Assembly: GCA_903863195.1 (NCBI GenBank)
Contig: CAIPAY010000141.1
Location: forward strand, 1-64,000
Source: an uncultured Holophagaceae bacterium
Lineage (GTDB): Bacteria; Acidobacteriota; Holophagae; Holophagales; Holophagaceae
DNA: 64,000 bases
Direction of reading: 5' to 3'
The translations under genes were made by a program, and so were the position numbers. Below are positions 16,838 through 25,101 of this stretch, in pieces; the stretch's first letter is position 1, and every line of letters starts with the position of its first letter. The notes below the pieces were generated by a model. That model made no database searches. It was not told where the DNA came from and saw only the letters and a program-made list of their open reading frames with translations.

Positions 16838-19762
16838 ATGTTCGCCCTCGGCATTTCCGATTTCAGTGTGGGAGAAGGGGTCTACCCGGCGGCGCAGCTG
16901 CTGCGGGTGGCCCAGGGCCTGGGCTACCGGGACCTGGTCTGCTGGGACCAGGGCACGGCGGGCTATCCCAAGCTGCGGGAGACCCTGGCGTGGATGCGCC
17001 AGGCCCGGGAGCTGGAGGGCCTGCCGCCGGACCCGGCCTGGACGGACTTCCGCCTGCACCTGGGCAGCCGCTTCACCTGGCGGGGCCACGACTACGGCGC
17101 GCTGCCCTGCTCGGCCGCGGGCCACGGCGCCCTGAACCGGCTGCTCACGGCCCTGGCCCACGAGGCGCGGCCGGAGCTGGCCATCCCGGGCCTGGGCGCG
17201 CCGGAGCCGCCCCGGGACTGCGTGCTGCTGGCGGAGGACCGGGCGGGCCTCGACGCGCTGCTGCGGGAGGGCTTCGAGGCGGTGCTGCTGGGCCATCCCC
17301 GCCGGGCGCAGGAGGCCCGGGCCGCGCTGGCGGCGGGCCTCTCCGTGGCCGCGCCCCAGGTGCTGCGCTTCCGCACGGCCGAGGGCCTGGAGATGCACCG
17401 GCTCAAGCGCGCCATCGCGCAGCAGGCCACCCTGGTCCGCACCGAGTGCCTGTGGGAGCCCGCCGAGGCCGCCGTGCCCCGGCGCGACTGGGAGGCCCGC
17501 TTCCCCTTCGCCGAGCCCGCCGTGGCGCGGACCACCGCCGCCCTGCTCGAGCGCGTGGCGGGCGGGGCCATCCCCTGGGGCGAGTGGGTGGTGGCCCGGC
17601 CCCTGGGACAGGATGAGACGGACTTGGACGCCCTGCTGCGGGAGCGCGTGCAGGCCGGCGTGGCGGCGCGCTTCCCGGTGCTGCGCGGGGACATCCTCGC
17701 CCGCCTGGAGCAGGAGCTGGACCTGATCTCGTACAAGGGGTTCGCACGGTACTTCCTGCTGGTGCAGGACATCGTGCAGGCGCTGAAGCACCAGGGCATC
17801 CCCAGCCGCATCTGCGGCCGGGGCAGCGGCGCGGCCTCCCTGGTGAGCTACGCGCTGCAGCTCAGCAACGTGGATCCCATGGCCACGAACCTGATGTTCG
17901 AGCGCTTCCTCACGAAGGAGCGGAAGGATCCGCCGGACATGGACATCGACTTCGCCTGGGACGAGCGGGACCGTGTCATCCAGGCCGTCTTCGAGCGCTA
18001 TGGCCGCGAACGCGTTGCCATGGTGTCCAACCACGCGTTCTTCAAGGCCAAGGGGGCCCTGCGGGCCGTGGCCCAGGCCCACGGGCGGCCCGAAAATGAA
18101 TTGAAGCAGCTGGCCCGCTATGTCCGCGGCTGGGAGGGCGGCCTGGTCCGCGCCGCGGAGAACCCCGTCTGGGATGCCATCCTGCGCCAGGCCGCGGGGC
18201 TGAAGGGCCACTTCCACCAGTTCTCCGTGCATCCCGGCGGCACCCTCGTCACGCCCGGTCCCCTGTGGGCGCACGCGGCCTTCCAGCCCGCCCCGGCCAA
18301 GGAGGGCGTGTCCATCACCAGCTGGGACAAGGACGGCGTGGAGAACTACGGCCTGGTGAAGATCGACCTGCTGGGCAACCGCAGCCTCGCCGTGCTGCGG
18401 GACGCCTACGCGGTGCTGGGCAGCGCCGTGCCGGCGGACCCCGGCACCCACTCGCGCAACGACCCCGCCACCCAGGCCCTGCTGGCCCGGGGCGACAGCA
18501 TCGGCGTCTTCTACGTGGAGAGCCCCGCCACGCGCCAGCTCCAGCAGCGGGTGGGGAAGGGGGACTTCGAGACCCTGGTGATCCACTCCAGCCTCATCCG
18601 CCCCGCCGCCTACCGCTGGGTGGACCGCTACGTGAAGCGCTCCCGGGGCGAGGAGGCCTGGGAGCCCAGTGATCCCGTCTTTGGACATCTGCTGTCCGAC
18701 AGCCATGGCGTGCTCATCTACCAGGAGGACGTCCTCAAGGTCTGCGTGGAGCTGGCGGGCTGGACCCACCACGAGGCGGACCAGCTGCGCAAGCTGCTGG
18801 GCAAGCCCGGCTGCGAGGTGCGGCTGCCCACCTTCGAGGCCCGCTTCCGCCGCGGCTGCGCCGAGCGGGGCGTGCGCCAGACCGTGGTGGACGAGGCCTG
18901 GGACATGATCCGCACCTTCACGGGCTACTCCTTCTGCAAGCCCCACTCCGCCAGCTACGCGCAGGTCAGCTTCGAGAGCTCGTGGATCAAGGCCCACCAC
19001 CCGGCGGTGTTCTTCGCGGCGGTCATCACCAACCAGGGCGGCTTCTACCCTGCCATCGCCTACCTGGGCGACGCCCGCCGCCACCGGTTGGTGGTGCGCG
19101 GCCCCGACGCCAATGCGTCCCTGTGGCCCTTCGCCGCCGAGGGCGAGCAGGCCCTGCGCGTGGGGCTGATGCAGGTGCAGGGCGCCCTCGCGCCGGAGGT
19201 CCGGGCGCTGCTTACGGAGCGGGAGCGCGGCGGCCCCTTCGCCAGCCTGGACGAGCTGCTGGGCCGGGTGCGGCTCTCGGTGCCCACCGCCGAGGCCCTC
19301 TGCGCCGCGGGGGCCTTCGACCGCTGGGCGCCGGACGGCGACCGCACGCGGCTCATGTGGGCGCGCCTGGGCGGAGTGCCGCCGGGCGTGCGGCCGCGGC
19401 CCACGGATCCCTTCGAGCGCGCCGACCTGGAGATGGCGACCCTGGCCCTCACGCTGGAGCTGCACCCCGCGGCCCTGGCCCGCTTCCGCAAGGGCGGCGG
19501 CCCGGACCGGGCGGCCGATGTGGTGAAACCCGGTCGCCGCCTGCGCTTCTGGGCCCTCGTGGTGGCCGACAAGGAAGTGGCCACGGAGAAGGGCGAGCGC
19601 ATGCAGTTCATCACCTTCGAAGACGAGACCAGCCTCTGCGAAGCCGTGGCTTTTCCGGACGCCATGCGCCGCCGCCAGCGCCCCTTCCGCGTGGGCGACA
19701 TCGTTCCTGTCGTCGGCCGATCCACGCAGCAGGATGGCCTGGCCGTGCTGGAGGTGAGCTGA
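16838..19762 (+). CDS. dnaE2: Error-prone DNA polymerase III alpha subunit DnaE2
   Basis: DnaE2 is a C-family polymerase used in translesion synthesis with ImuB. The catalytic core is intact: GRGSGAASLVSYALQLSNVD, then PPDMDIDF at about 366-373 bearing the paired catalytic Asp residues, and the fingers region GYSFCKPHSASYAQVSFES. A C-terminal OB-fold segment follows (RLRFWALVVADKEVATEKG, FITFEDETS). The N-terminal PHP domain is degenerate: where active PHP domains have HxHSxxSDG, this protein has LGISDFSVGEG, so proofreading-type metal binding is lost. At 974 residues it is slightly shorter than typical DnaE2 (about 1030-1100), mainly in PHP. ATG at 16838. Confidence 0.93.
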   Translation: MFALGISDFSVGEGVYPAAQLLRVAQGLGYRDLVCWDQGTAGYPKLRETLAWMRQARELEGLPPDPAWTDFRLHLGSRFTWRGHDYGALPCSAAGHGALNRLLTALAHEARPELAIPGLGAPEPPRDCVLLAEDRAGLDALLREGFEAVLLGHPRRAQEARAALAAGLSVAAPQVLRFRTAEGLEMHRLKRAIAQQATLVRTECLWEPAEAAVPRRDWEARFPFAEPAVARTTAALLERVAGGAIPWGEWVVARPLGQDETDLDALLRERVQAGVAARFPVLRGDILARLEQELDLISYKGFARYFLLVQDIVQALKHQGIPSRICGRGSGAASLVSYALQLSNVDPMATNLMFERFLTKERKDPPDMDIDFAWDERDRVIQAVFERYGRERVAMVSNHAFFKAKGALRAVAQAHGRPENELKQLARYVRGWEGGLVRAAENPVWDAILRQAAGLKGHFHQFSVHPGGTLVTPGPLWAHAAFQPAPAKEGVSITSWDKDGVENYGLVKIDLLGNRSLAVLRDAYAVLGSAVPADPGTHSRNDPATQALLARGDSIGVFYVESPATRQLQQRVGKGDFETLVIHSSLIRPAAYRWVDRYVKRSRGEEAWEPSDPVFGHLLSDSHGVLIYQEDVLKVCVELAGWTHHEADQLRKLLGKPGCEVRLPTFEARFRRGCAERGVRQTVVDEAWDMIRTFTGYSFCKPHSASYAQVSFESSWIKAHHPAVFFAAVITNQGGFYPAIAYLGDARRHRLVVRGPDANASLWPFAAEGEQALRVGLMQVQGALAPEVRALLTERERGGPFASLDELLGRVRLSVPTAEALCAAGAFDRWAPDGDRTRLMWARLGGVPPGVRPRPTDPFERADLEMATLALTLELHPAALARFRKGGGPDRAADVVKPGRRLRFWALVVADKEVATEKGERMQFITFEDETSLCEAVAFPDAMRRRQRPFRVGDIVPVVGRSTQQDGLAVLEVS

Positions 19763-20170
19763 GGGGGCGCCTCGGATCCCCAGGGACGGATTTTGGAAGT
19801 CGGGAGATCTCGACAGGTGTAGGCAACGGCCGATGCAGTTGGCCACATTCAAGAAAAAGGAGACATTAACTATAATTTCTGGAAATTGCCCCTGCTCCGG
19901 GTAAGTCGTTTTAAATATTAAAATTATAAACCAGTGACTTTGACGTGATTTGACAGGGTTTGGACCTGGACAACATTCAAGGTGGGGAAATTTTTATTAA
20001 AGTTAAATAAATAATTTTTTGTCATATTTGCTAAAAATAATAAAACTTAATTAAACTCAAAACAGATCTTGGTGAGCTGATTTTTATCGGTTTGTCCAGA
20101 TTATTGGGCATTCTGTTTTCGTCGGAATCTCTTAAATTTTTCATTAGACAAATTTTTGAGGGACACCACC
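19763..20170. other. AT-rich leader upstream of the MerR/CarH-like gene
   Basis: The first 90 nt after dnaE2 have normal GC. From about 19860 to 20160 the composition drops sharply, with many A/T runs (for example around 19910-19930 and 19990-20055), and no coding potential. It contains the phased TTTGAC repeats listed separately and a TTGACA (19950-19955) that could be a -35 box. The length and composition suggest a complex promoter or untranslated leader, or DNA acquired with the regulator. Confidence 0.5.
19939..19965 (+). promoter_or_regulatory. Three helically phased TTTGAC repeats
   Basis: TTTGAC occurs at 19939-19944 and again at 19949-19954, followed by TTTGGAC at 19959-19965, so the repeats start every 10 nt. 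CarH-type MerR proteins bind tandem direct repeats head to tail (about 11 bp period in Thermus). The downstream gene encodes such a protein, making this a plausible autoregulatory operator. The link is inference. Confidence 0.4.
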
Positions 20171-21073
20171 GTGACAAAGCCCAGTTTGCTGGACCTGGGG
20201 GGAGCGACCCCCCTTGAATCGACGCCTCTGATGATGAAGCCCCGGCTGCTGAGCATCGGGGAAGTCTGCATGGAAACCGGACTGACCGTGGACGTGATCC
20301 GGGTCTGGGAGCGCCGCTACGGCTTCCCGGTGCCGCTGCGTCTGCCCTCGGGGCACCGGCGCTACCGGATGGCGGACCTCTACCGGCTCCGGCTCATGGC
20401 CGAGGCCATGGCCCGGGGGCATCGGGCCAGCAAGGTGGTCTCCGCAGATGAAGCCACGATCAAGGGGATGCTCCTGCCCCGGGCGAACCCTCGGGTGGAT
20501 GCGCTCTTCGCAGCCGTGCTCGCCGAGGACCTCGATGGCATGCGCTGCCTGATGGTGGAGAGCCTGAGCCAGCTCGGCTGGGCGGATTTTACGCAGCAGC
20601 TGGTCTTTCCGCTGCTGGACCGGGTGAGCCTGGCCTGGGCCGAGGGTTCGATTCGGCCCGAGCACGAGGCGCTGGTCGTCCGGATGCTGGAGGGCCTCCT
20701 GCGCAGGCTGCGCCGGGATTACCACTCGCTGGCGGGCCAGGGCCGGGTGCTGCTCTGCACGCTGCCGGGGGAGAACCGCAACCTTGATCTGCTGCTGGCG
20801 GGTCTGGCCTATGCCGTCCAGGGTGCGCGCACCAACCTGCTGGGGCCAGACGCGTCGATCAACGACATCGCCAGGTCCGCCCGCATCCTGAGGGTTGATG
20901 TGGTGGTGGTTACCCTGTCCGCCCAGAACACGGGGGAATCGGTTCGGAGCATGCTCATGGACCTCAAGGACCGGCTCCCACTGGATTGCCGTCTGCTGGT
21001 CGGTGGCCGGGGTGCGGCCCGCACCCGGAAGGTCCAGGGTGTCGAGCGGATGGATGTGGTGAAGGTGGCCTGA
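20171..21073 (+). CDS. MerR-family regulator with CarH/LitR-like B12-type sensor domain
   Basis: The 300-residue product has a MerR winged-helix at about residues 28-95 (LLSIGEVCMETGLTVDVIRVWERRYG, PLRLPSGHRRYRMADLYRL), a four-helix bundle (about 100-195) with WAEGSIRPEHEALVV, and a Rossmann-like B12-binding-type domain to the C-terminus (GPDASINDIARSARILRVD). This is the layout of CarH/CarA light- or B12-dependent repressors of carotenoid genes. The ExH motif that gives the lower axial His (GERHExG in CarH) reads GENRNLD here, with Arg replacing His. The GTG at 20171 is chosen for the GAGGG 8 nt upstream; a TTG lies 15 nt earlier and an ATG 60 nt later. Targets unknown. Confidence 0.8.
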   Translation: MTKPSLLDLGGATPLESTPLMMKPRLLSIGEVCMETGLTVDVIRVWERRYGFPVPLRLPSGHRRYRMADLYRLRLMAEAMARGHRASKVVSADEATIKGMLLPRANPRVDALFAAVLAEDLDGMRCLMVESLSQLGWADFTQQLVFPLLDRVSLAWAEGSIRPEHEALVVRMLEGLLRRLRRDYHSLAGQGRVLLCTLPGENRNLDLLLAGLAYAVQGARTNLLGPDASINDIARSARILRVDVVVVTLSAQNTGESVRSMLMDLKDRLPLDCRLLVGGRGAARTRKVQGVERMDVVKVA

Positions 21074-21137
21074 TCGACCGTTCTGGACCCGCCGTTCTCG
21101 GGCCCCGCGGACCCTCAAGTCTGAGTAACCTCGGAGG

Positions 21138-21929
21138 ATGGAACCCACGACCCTCCGCGCTGTCATGGCCGCACTCCGCAACCCGGAGAGCGGCTGCCCC
21201 TGGGACCTGAAGCAGGATCACCAGAGCCTGGCCCGCTACCTCCGGGAGGAGGCGGCGGAGGTGCTCGAGGCGCTCGCCGAACACCGGCCGGGCGAAGGCG
21301 TGACCGAGGCCCACCTTTGCGAGGAGCTGGGCGACCTCTACCTGCAGATCGCCTTCCATGCCCAGCTGGCCGAGGATCGCGGGGCATGGGATCTCCATGA
21401 TGTGGAGCGGACCGTGGTGGAGAAGCTGATCCGGCGCCACCCGCACGTCTTTGCCCAGGTGGCGGTCGAAGGGGCTGAGGAGGTGCTCACCAACTGGGCG
21501 GCCATCAAGCGCGAGGAGAAGGGCCATACCCCGGAAACCGAACCCCGGCTGCTGGAGGGCATCCCGGCCACCCTATCCCCCCTGGACGAAGCCCTGGAGA
21601 TCGGTCGCCGCTGCGCCAAGGTGGGCTTCGAGTGGCCGGACCTGGAGGGGGTCCTCGACAAGGTGAAGGAAGAGGTGGCCGAGCTGCAGGCGGAATCCGA
21701 TCCGGTGCGGGTGGAGGAGGAATTCGGCGATGTGCTCTTCAGCCTGATGCAGTGGGCGCGCAAGAAGGGTGTGGACCCTGATGCCGCCCTCCGGCGCCAG
21801 ATGGTCCGCTTCAAGGGACGCTTCCGGGCGGTGGAGGACGACGCCCGCGCCCACGGCGGCTGGGACCAGCGCACCCTGGAAGAGATGGAGGCCGCCTGGC
21901 AGGCGGAGAAGCGGCGGAGCCGGGCCTGA
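21138..21929 (+). CDS. mazG: Nucleoside triphosphate pyrophosphohydrolase MazG
   Basis: MazG hydrolyses (d)NTPs to monophosphates and pyrophosphate, cleaning damaged nucleotides and modulating stress signalling. The 263-residue protein carries two all-alpha MazG modules. The first (residues 1-110) has GCPWDLKQDHQSLARYLREEAAEVLEAL and ELGDLYLQIAFHA; the second (about 145-230) has CAKVGFEWPDLEGVLDKVKEEVAEL and EFGDVLFSLMQWA. The EExxE and ExxD metal ligands are present in both. Length matches E. coli MazG (263). It follows the CarH-like gene by 64 nt on the same strand and may share its transcript. Confidence 0.95.
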   Translation: MEPTTLRAVMAALRNPESGCPWDLKQDHQSLARYLREEAAEVLEALAEHRPGEGVTEAHLCEELGDLYLQIAFHAQLAEDRGAWDLHDVERTVVEKLIRRHPHVFAQVAVEGAEEVLTNWAAIKREEKGHTPETEPRLLEGIPATLSPLDEALEIGRRCAKVGFEWPDLEGVLDKVKEEVAELQAESDPVRVEEEFGDVLFSLMQWARKKGVDPDAALRRQMVRFKGRFRAVEDDARAHGGWDQRTLEEMEAAWQAEKRRSRA

Positions 21930-21948
21930 GCAGATGACGTCTATGTTT

Positions 21949-22054
21949 GAAAAACCAAAATAGATCTAGCCACCAAGGCACCAAGAAAAGCAGCAGATAC
22001 TCCGCTTTGCAGTTCTTGGTGCCTTGGTGTCTTGGTGGTGATCCTTGGTTTTTA
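21949..22054. repeat. Imperfect inverted repeat with CACCAAG microrepeats
   Basis: Between convergent mazG and the dehydrogenase gene, CACCAAGGCACCAAGAA (21971-21987) pairs perfectly with TTCTTGGTGCCTTGGTG (22013-22029), and outer AAAACCAA/TTGGTTTTT blocks extend the dyad. The arms are built of CACCAAG units. It could serve as a bidirectional terminator, and resembles the CACCAAG-type intergenic repeats I know from many bacterial genomes. Local composition is clearly less GC-rich than the genes. Confidence 0.7.
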
Positions 22055-22059
22055 AATGA

Positions 22060-23115
22060 TTACACCGCGTCCGCGATGGCCTGGCCGAGCTCTTTGGTGC
22101 TGGCGGTGCCGCCCATGTCCGGGGTGCGCGGGCCCGTGGCCAGCACCTTCTCGATGGCGGCCATGACCGAAGCCCCGGCCTCGGGACAGCCGAGGTGGTC
22201 GAGCATCATGGCCCCGGCCCAGATCTGGCCGATGGGGTTGGCGATGCCCTTGCCGTAGATGTCCGGCGCCGAGCCGTGGACGGGTTCGAACATGGAGGGA
22301 TACTCCCGCTCGGGATTCAGGTTCGCGCTGGGCGCGATGGCGATGGTGCCCGTGCAGGCGGGGCCCAGGTCCGACAGGATGTCCCCGAAGAGGTTGGAGC
22401 CCACCACCACGTCGAACCAGTGGGGGTTCCGCACGAAGTGGGCCGTGAGGATGTCCACATGGAACTGGTCCACCTTTACCTCGGGATAGGCGGCGGACAT
22501 GGCCTTCACGCGCTCGTCCCAGTACGGCATCGTGATGGCGATGCCGTTGGACTTGGTGGCCGAGGTCAGGTGCTTCTTGGGGCGCGACTGGGCGATGTCG
22601 AAGGCCACCTTCAGGATGCGGTCCACGCCCTGCCGGGTGAAGACGCTCTGCTGCACGGCCATCTCCTGGTCCGTGCCTTCGTAGAGGCGCCCGCCGATGC
22701 TGGAGTACTCGCCTTCGTTGTTCTCCCGCACCACGATGAAGTCGATGTCGCCCACCTGCCGACCCGCCAGGGGGCAGGGCACGCCGGGCATGAGCTTCAC
22801 GGGGCGCAGGTTGGCGTACTGGCGGAAGCCCCGGCGGATGGGGATGAGCAGGCCCCAGAGCGAGATGTGGTCCGGCACCCCGGGGAACCCGACGGCGCCC
22901 AGGAAGATCGCATCGTGGTGGCGGATCTGGTCTAGGCCGTCCTCGGGCATCATGCGGCCGGTCTCGAGATACTGCTCGCAGCTCCAGGGGAACTCCTCCC
23001 AGTGGAAGCGCAGGCCGTGCTTGGCGGCGGCGGCCTCCAGCACCCGGATGCCTTCGGGCACGACCTCCTTGCCGATGCCGTCGCCGGGAATGACCGCGAT
23101 CCTGAAATCCTGCAC
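22060..23115 (-). CDS. dmlA: Tartrate/D-malate dehydrogenase family (isocitrate/isopropylmalate dehydrogenase superfamily)
   Basis: The 351-residue NAD-dependent beta-decarboxylating dehydrogenase resembles tartrate dehydrogenase/D-malate dehydrogenase (TtuC/DmlA), which makes pyruvate and CO2 from D-malate or oxaloglycolate from tartrate. Seen are the N-terminal IAVIPGDGIGKEVVPEG, the substrate-specificity segment LWGLLIPIRRGFRQYANLRPVKL (with the DmlA-like order), IDFIVVRENNEGEYSS, the Lys and Asp ligands in TKSNGIAITM and GSNLFGDILSDLG, and EPVHGSAPDIYGKGIANP. The GTG start at 23115 is set by AGGAGG 6 nt upstream; longer ATG-type frames run into the promoter region. It is divergent from a DASS dicarboxylate transporter, matching tartrate or D-malate use. 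Confidence 0.85.
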   Translation of the reverse strand: MQDFRIAVIPGDGIGKEVVPEGIRVLEAAAAKHGLRFHWEEFPWSCEQYLETGRMMPEDGLDQIRHHDAIFLGAVGFPGVPDHISLWGLLIPIRRGFRQYANLRPVKLMPGVPCPLAGRQVGDIDFIVVRENNEGEYSSIGGRLYEGTDQEMAVQQSVFTRQGVDRILKVAFDIAQSRPKKHLTSATKSNGIAITMPYWDERVKAMSAAYPEVKVDQFHVDILTAHFVRNPHWFDVVVGSNLFGDILSDLGPACTGTIAIAPSANLNPEREYPSMFEPVHGSAPDIYGKGIANPIGQIWAGAMMLDHLGCPEAGASVMAAIEKVLATGPRTPDMGGTASTKELGQAIADAV

Positions 23116-23178
23116 GGTGAACCTCCTCAGGAAAAACCAACCATTTATTTTTTTAAGATGATGAATGGGTCGAAAAAG

Positions 23179-23192
23179 GGCATCAAGATGCC
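23179..23192. promoter_or_regulatory. Palindrome in the divergent dmlA/DASS promoter region
   Basis: GGCATC-AA-GATGCC (6-bp arms, 2-nt spacer) lies midway between the two divergent genes. Just downstream, TTCACA (23195-23200) and TAGACT (23217-23222) with 16-bp spacing form a possible promoter for the transporter. A shared regulator acting here on both genes is plausible but unproven. Confidence 0.35.
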
Positions 23193-23254
23193 TCTTCACA
23201 ATATCTGACTGACGAGTAGACTACGCACGAAATCAAACCCTTTGGAGGCTCCCC

Positions 23255-25039
23255 ATGAGCCCGAACCCTGTGCCCGAAACGCCCGTCGCCAGTGTCCTCC
23301 AGGGCTGGCAAGGGGCCCGCCCCCTGCCGACCCTGGCCACCCTGATCCTGGGGCTGGTGCTCTACTTCGGCCTGCCGAACGTGGTGGCCGTGCCCGACGC
23401 GAAGCTCTTCGCCGGCCAGGTGGCGGCCGGGAAGCCCGCGGCGCCGGCGGCCCCCAAGCCCGCTGCGAAGCCCGAGGCCAAGCCTGCCGCAGCGCCGGTT
23501 GCTACGGTTCCCGCCAAGCCCACTGCCACCAAGCCTGCGACAAAGGCCCAGGCCGAAGCGGCGGCAAAGGCGAAGCTCGAGGCGGACGCCCGGCTCAAGG
23601 TGGAGACCGAGGCCAAGGCCAAGGCTGAGGCCGACGCCAAGGTAAAGGCCGAAGCCGACGCCAAGGCGGAGGCGAAGGCCAAGGCGGACGCCGAGGCCAA
23701 GCGCAAGGCCGACTGGGTGAAGGGTCTCCACCTCTTCGCCATCTTCGTCACCACCATCGCTGGCATCATCATGAAGGCCCTGCCCATGGGCGCCGTGGCC
23801 ATGATCGGCATAGCCGTGACGGCGCTGTCGGGCACGCTCAGCATCACGGACTCCATGAGCGGCTTCATGGACGTGGTCATCTGGCTCATCGTGCTGGCCT
23901 TCTTCATCTCCCGGGGCTTCATCAAGACCGGCCTTGGCGCCCGCATCGCCTACTCCTTCATGGCGCTGCTGGGTCGGCGGACCCTGGGCCTCAGCTATGG
24001 CCTGGCGGCCACGGACCTGGTGCTCGCGCCGGCCATTCCCAGCAACACCGCCCGTGGCGGGGGCATCGTCATGCCCATCATGGCCTCCCTGGCCCGGGCC
24101 TACGGCAGCCACCCGGGCGATGCCAGCGCGAAGAAGATGGGCACCTTCCTGACGCTCACGGCCTACCAGGTGAACTGCATCACCAGCGCCATGTTCCTCA
24201 CGGCCATGGCCGCGAACCCCCTGGCCCAGAAGCTGGCGGGGGATCTCAAGGTGACCATCACCTGGGGCGGCTGGGCCCTGGCGGCCCTGGTGCCGGGGCT
24301 CATCGCCCTGGTCGTGGTGCCCTACCTGGCCTACAAGCTGCTGCGCCCGGAGATCACCGAGACCCCCGAGGCCGTGGAGATGGCCAAGGGCCACCTCCGT
24401 GACCTGGGACCTGTCAAGCGCCAGGAGTGGATGATGCTCGGCGTCTTCGTGATGCTGCTGGTGCTGTGGATCTTCGCCAAGCAGCTGGGGGACCTCAACG
24501 CCACCACCGCTGCGCTCGCGGGCCTCGCGGTGCTGCTGCTGACGGGCGTCCTCAACTGGGACGACATCAAGAACGAGACCGGCGCCTGGGACACCCTCGT
24601 GTGGTTCGCGGCCCTGGTGATGATGGCCAGCTTCCTCAACAAGCTGGGCATGGTGCCCTGGTTCAGCAAGTCCATGGGCGGCATGGTGGCCGGCAAGGGC
24701 TGGATCGTGGCCTTCCTGGTGCTGGCCCTAGTCTACTTCTACAGCCACTACTTCTTCGCCAGCAACACGGCGCACGTGGCTTCGATGTACGCGGCCTTCC
24801 TAGGCGTCTCCATCGCCGCGGGTGCCCCGCCGGTCCTGGCCGCGCTGGTGCTGGCCTTCTTCAGCAACCTCTTCGCGGGCATGACCCACTACGGGACCGG
24901 CCCGGCGCCGGTGCTCTTCGGCACGGGCTATGTGGAGCTGGGCACCTGGTGGCGTATGGGGCTGCTGATCAGCGTCGTAAACATCGTCATCTGGGTCGGC
25001 GTCGGCGGCCTGTGGTGGAAGGTCCTGGGCCTCTGGTAG
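23255..25039 (+). CDS. DASS-family dicarboxylate transporter with long Ala/Lys-rich insert
   Basis: The 594-residue integral membrane protein belongs to the divalent anion:sodium symporter family (2-oxoglutarate/malate translocator, CitT/TtdT-like), which carries C4-dicarboxylates, tartrate or citrate. Family signatures seen are [44 protein letters not shown], and [21 protein letters not shown] with the second SNT site. The odd feature is the N-terminus: a first hydrophobic helix (about 26-47), then about 110 residues of low complexity, first Pro/Ala/Lys, then heptad-like [19 protein letters not shown], before the rest of the transporter starts near residue 155. The ATG at 23255 has GGAGG 6 nt upstream. 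It is divergent from the dehydrogenase gene. Confidence 0.88.
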   Translation: MSPNPVPETPVASVLQGWQGARPLPTLATLILGLVLYFGLPNVVAVPDAKLFAGQVAAGKPAAPAAPKPAAKPEAKPAAAPVATVPAKPTATKPATKAQAEAAAKAKLEADARLKVETEAKAKAEADAKVKAEADAKAEAKAKADAEAKRKADWVKGLHLFAIFVTTIAGIIMKALPMGAVAMIGIAVTALSGTLSITDSMSGFMDVVIWLIVLAFFISRGFIKTGLGARIAYSFMALLGRRTLGLSYGLAATDLVLAPAIPSNTARGGGIVMPIMASLARAYGSHPGDASAKKMGTFLTLTAYQVNCITSAMFLTAMAANPLAQKLAGDLKVTITWGGWALAALVPGLIALVVVPYLAYKLLRPEITETPEAVEMAKGHLRDLGPVKRQEWMMLGVFVMLLVLWIFAKQLGDLNATTAALAGLAVLLLTGVLNWDDIKNETGAWDTLVWFAALVMMASFLNKLGMVPWFSKSMGGMVAGKGWIVAFLVLALVYFYSHYFFASNTAHVASMYAAFLGVSIAAGAPPVLAALVLAFFSNLFAGMTHYGTGPAPVLFGTGYVELGTWWRMGLLISVVNIVIWVGVGGLWWKVLGLW

Positions 25040-25051
25040 TCGCTCCTCAAA

Positions 25052-25089
25052 CACGAAAAAGCCCCGCCAATGAGCGGGGCTTTTTCGTG
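25052..25089. terminator. Bidirectional intrinsic terminator
   Basis: A perfect 16-bp stem (CACGAAAAAGCCCCGC at 25052-25067, loop of 6, GCGGGGCTTTTTCGTG at 25074-25089) separates the convergent DASS and Dcu transporter genes. The A/T5 runs inside the arms give a T-run on both strands, so it can stop both transcripts. Confidence 0.92.
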
Positions 25090-25101
25090 CGGTGCAAGGG
25101 C

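Noticed and set aside
15650-19852. Very long minus-strand open frame (1400 codons) opposite imuB, the toxin-antitoxin pair and dnaE2
   Set aside because: It crosses several true genes on the plus strand, contains only Arg/His/Gly/Gln-rich antisense sequence and has no recognisable domain.
23641-23710. Repeated AAGGCC-type units in the DASS gene considered as a DNA repeat element
   Set aside because: They are codon-level repeats of the Ala/Lys coding insert and stay in frame, so they belong to the protein.
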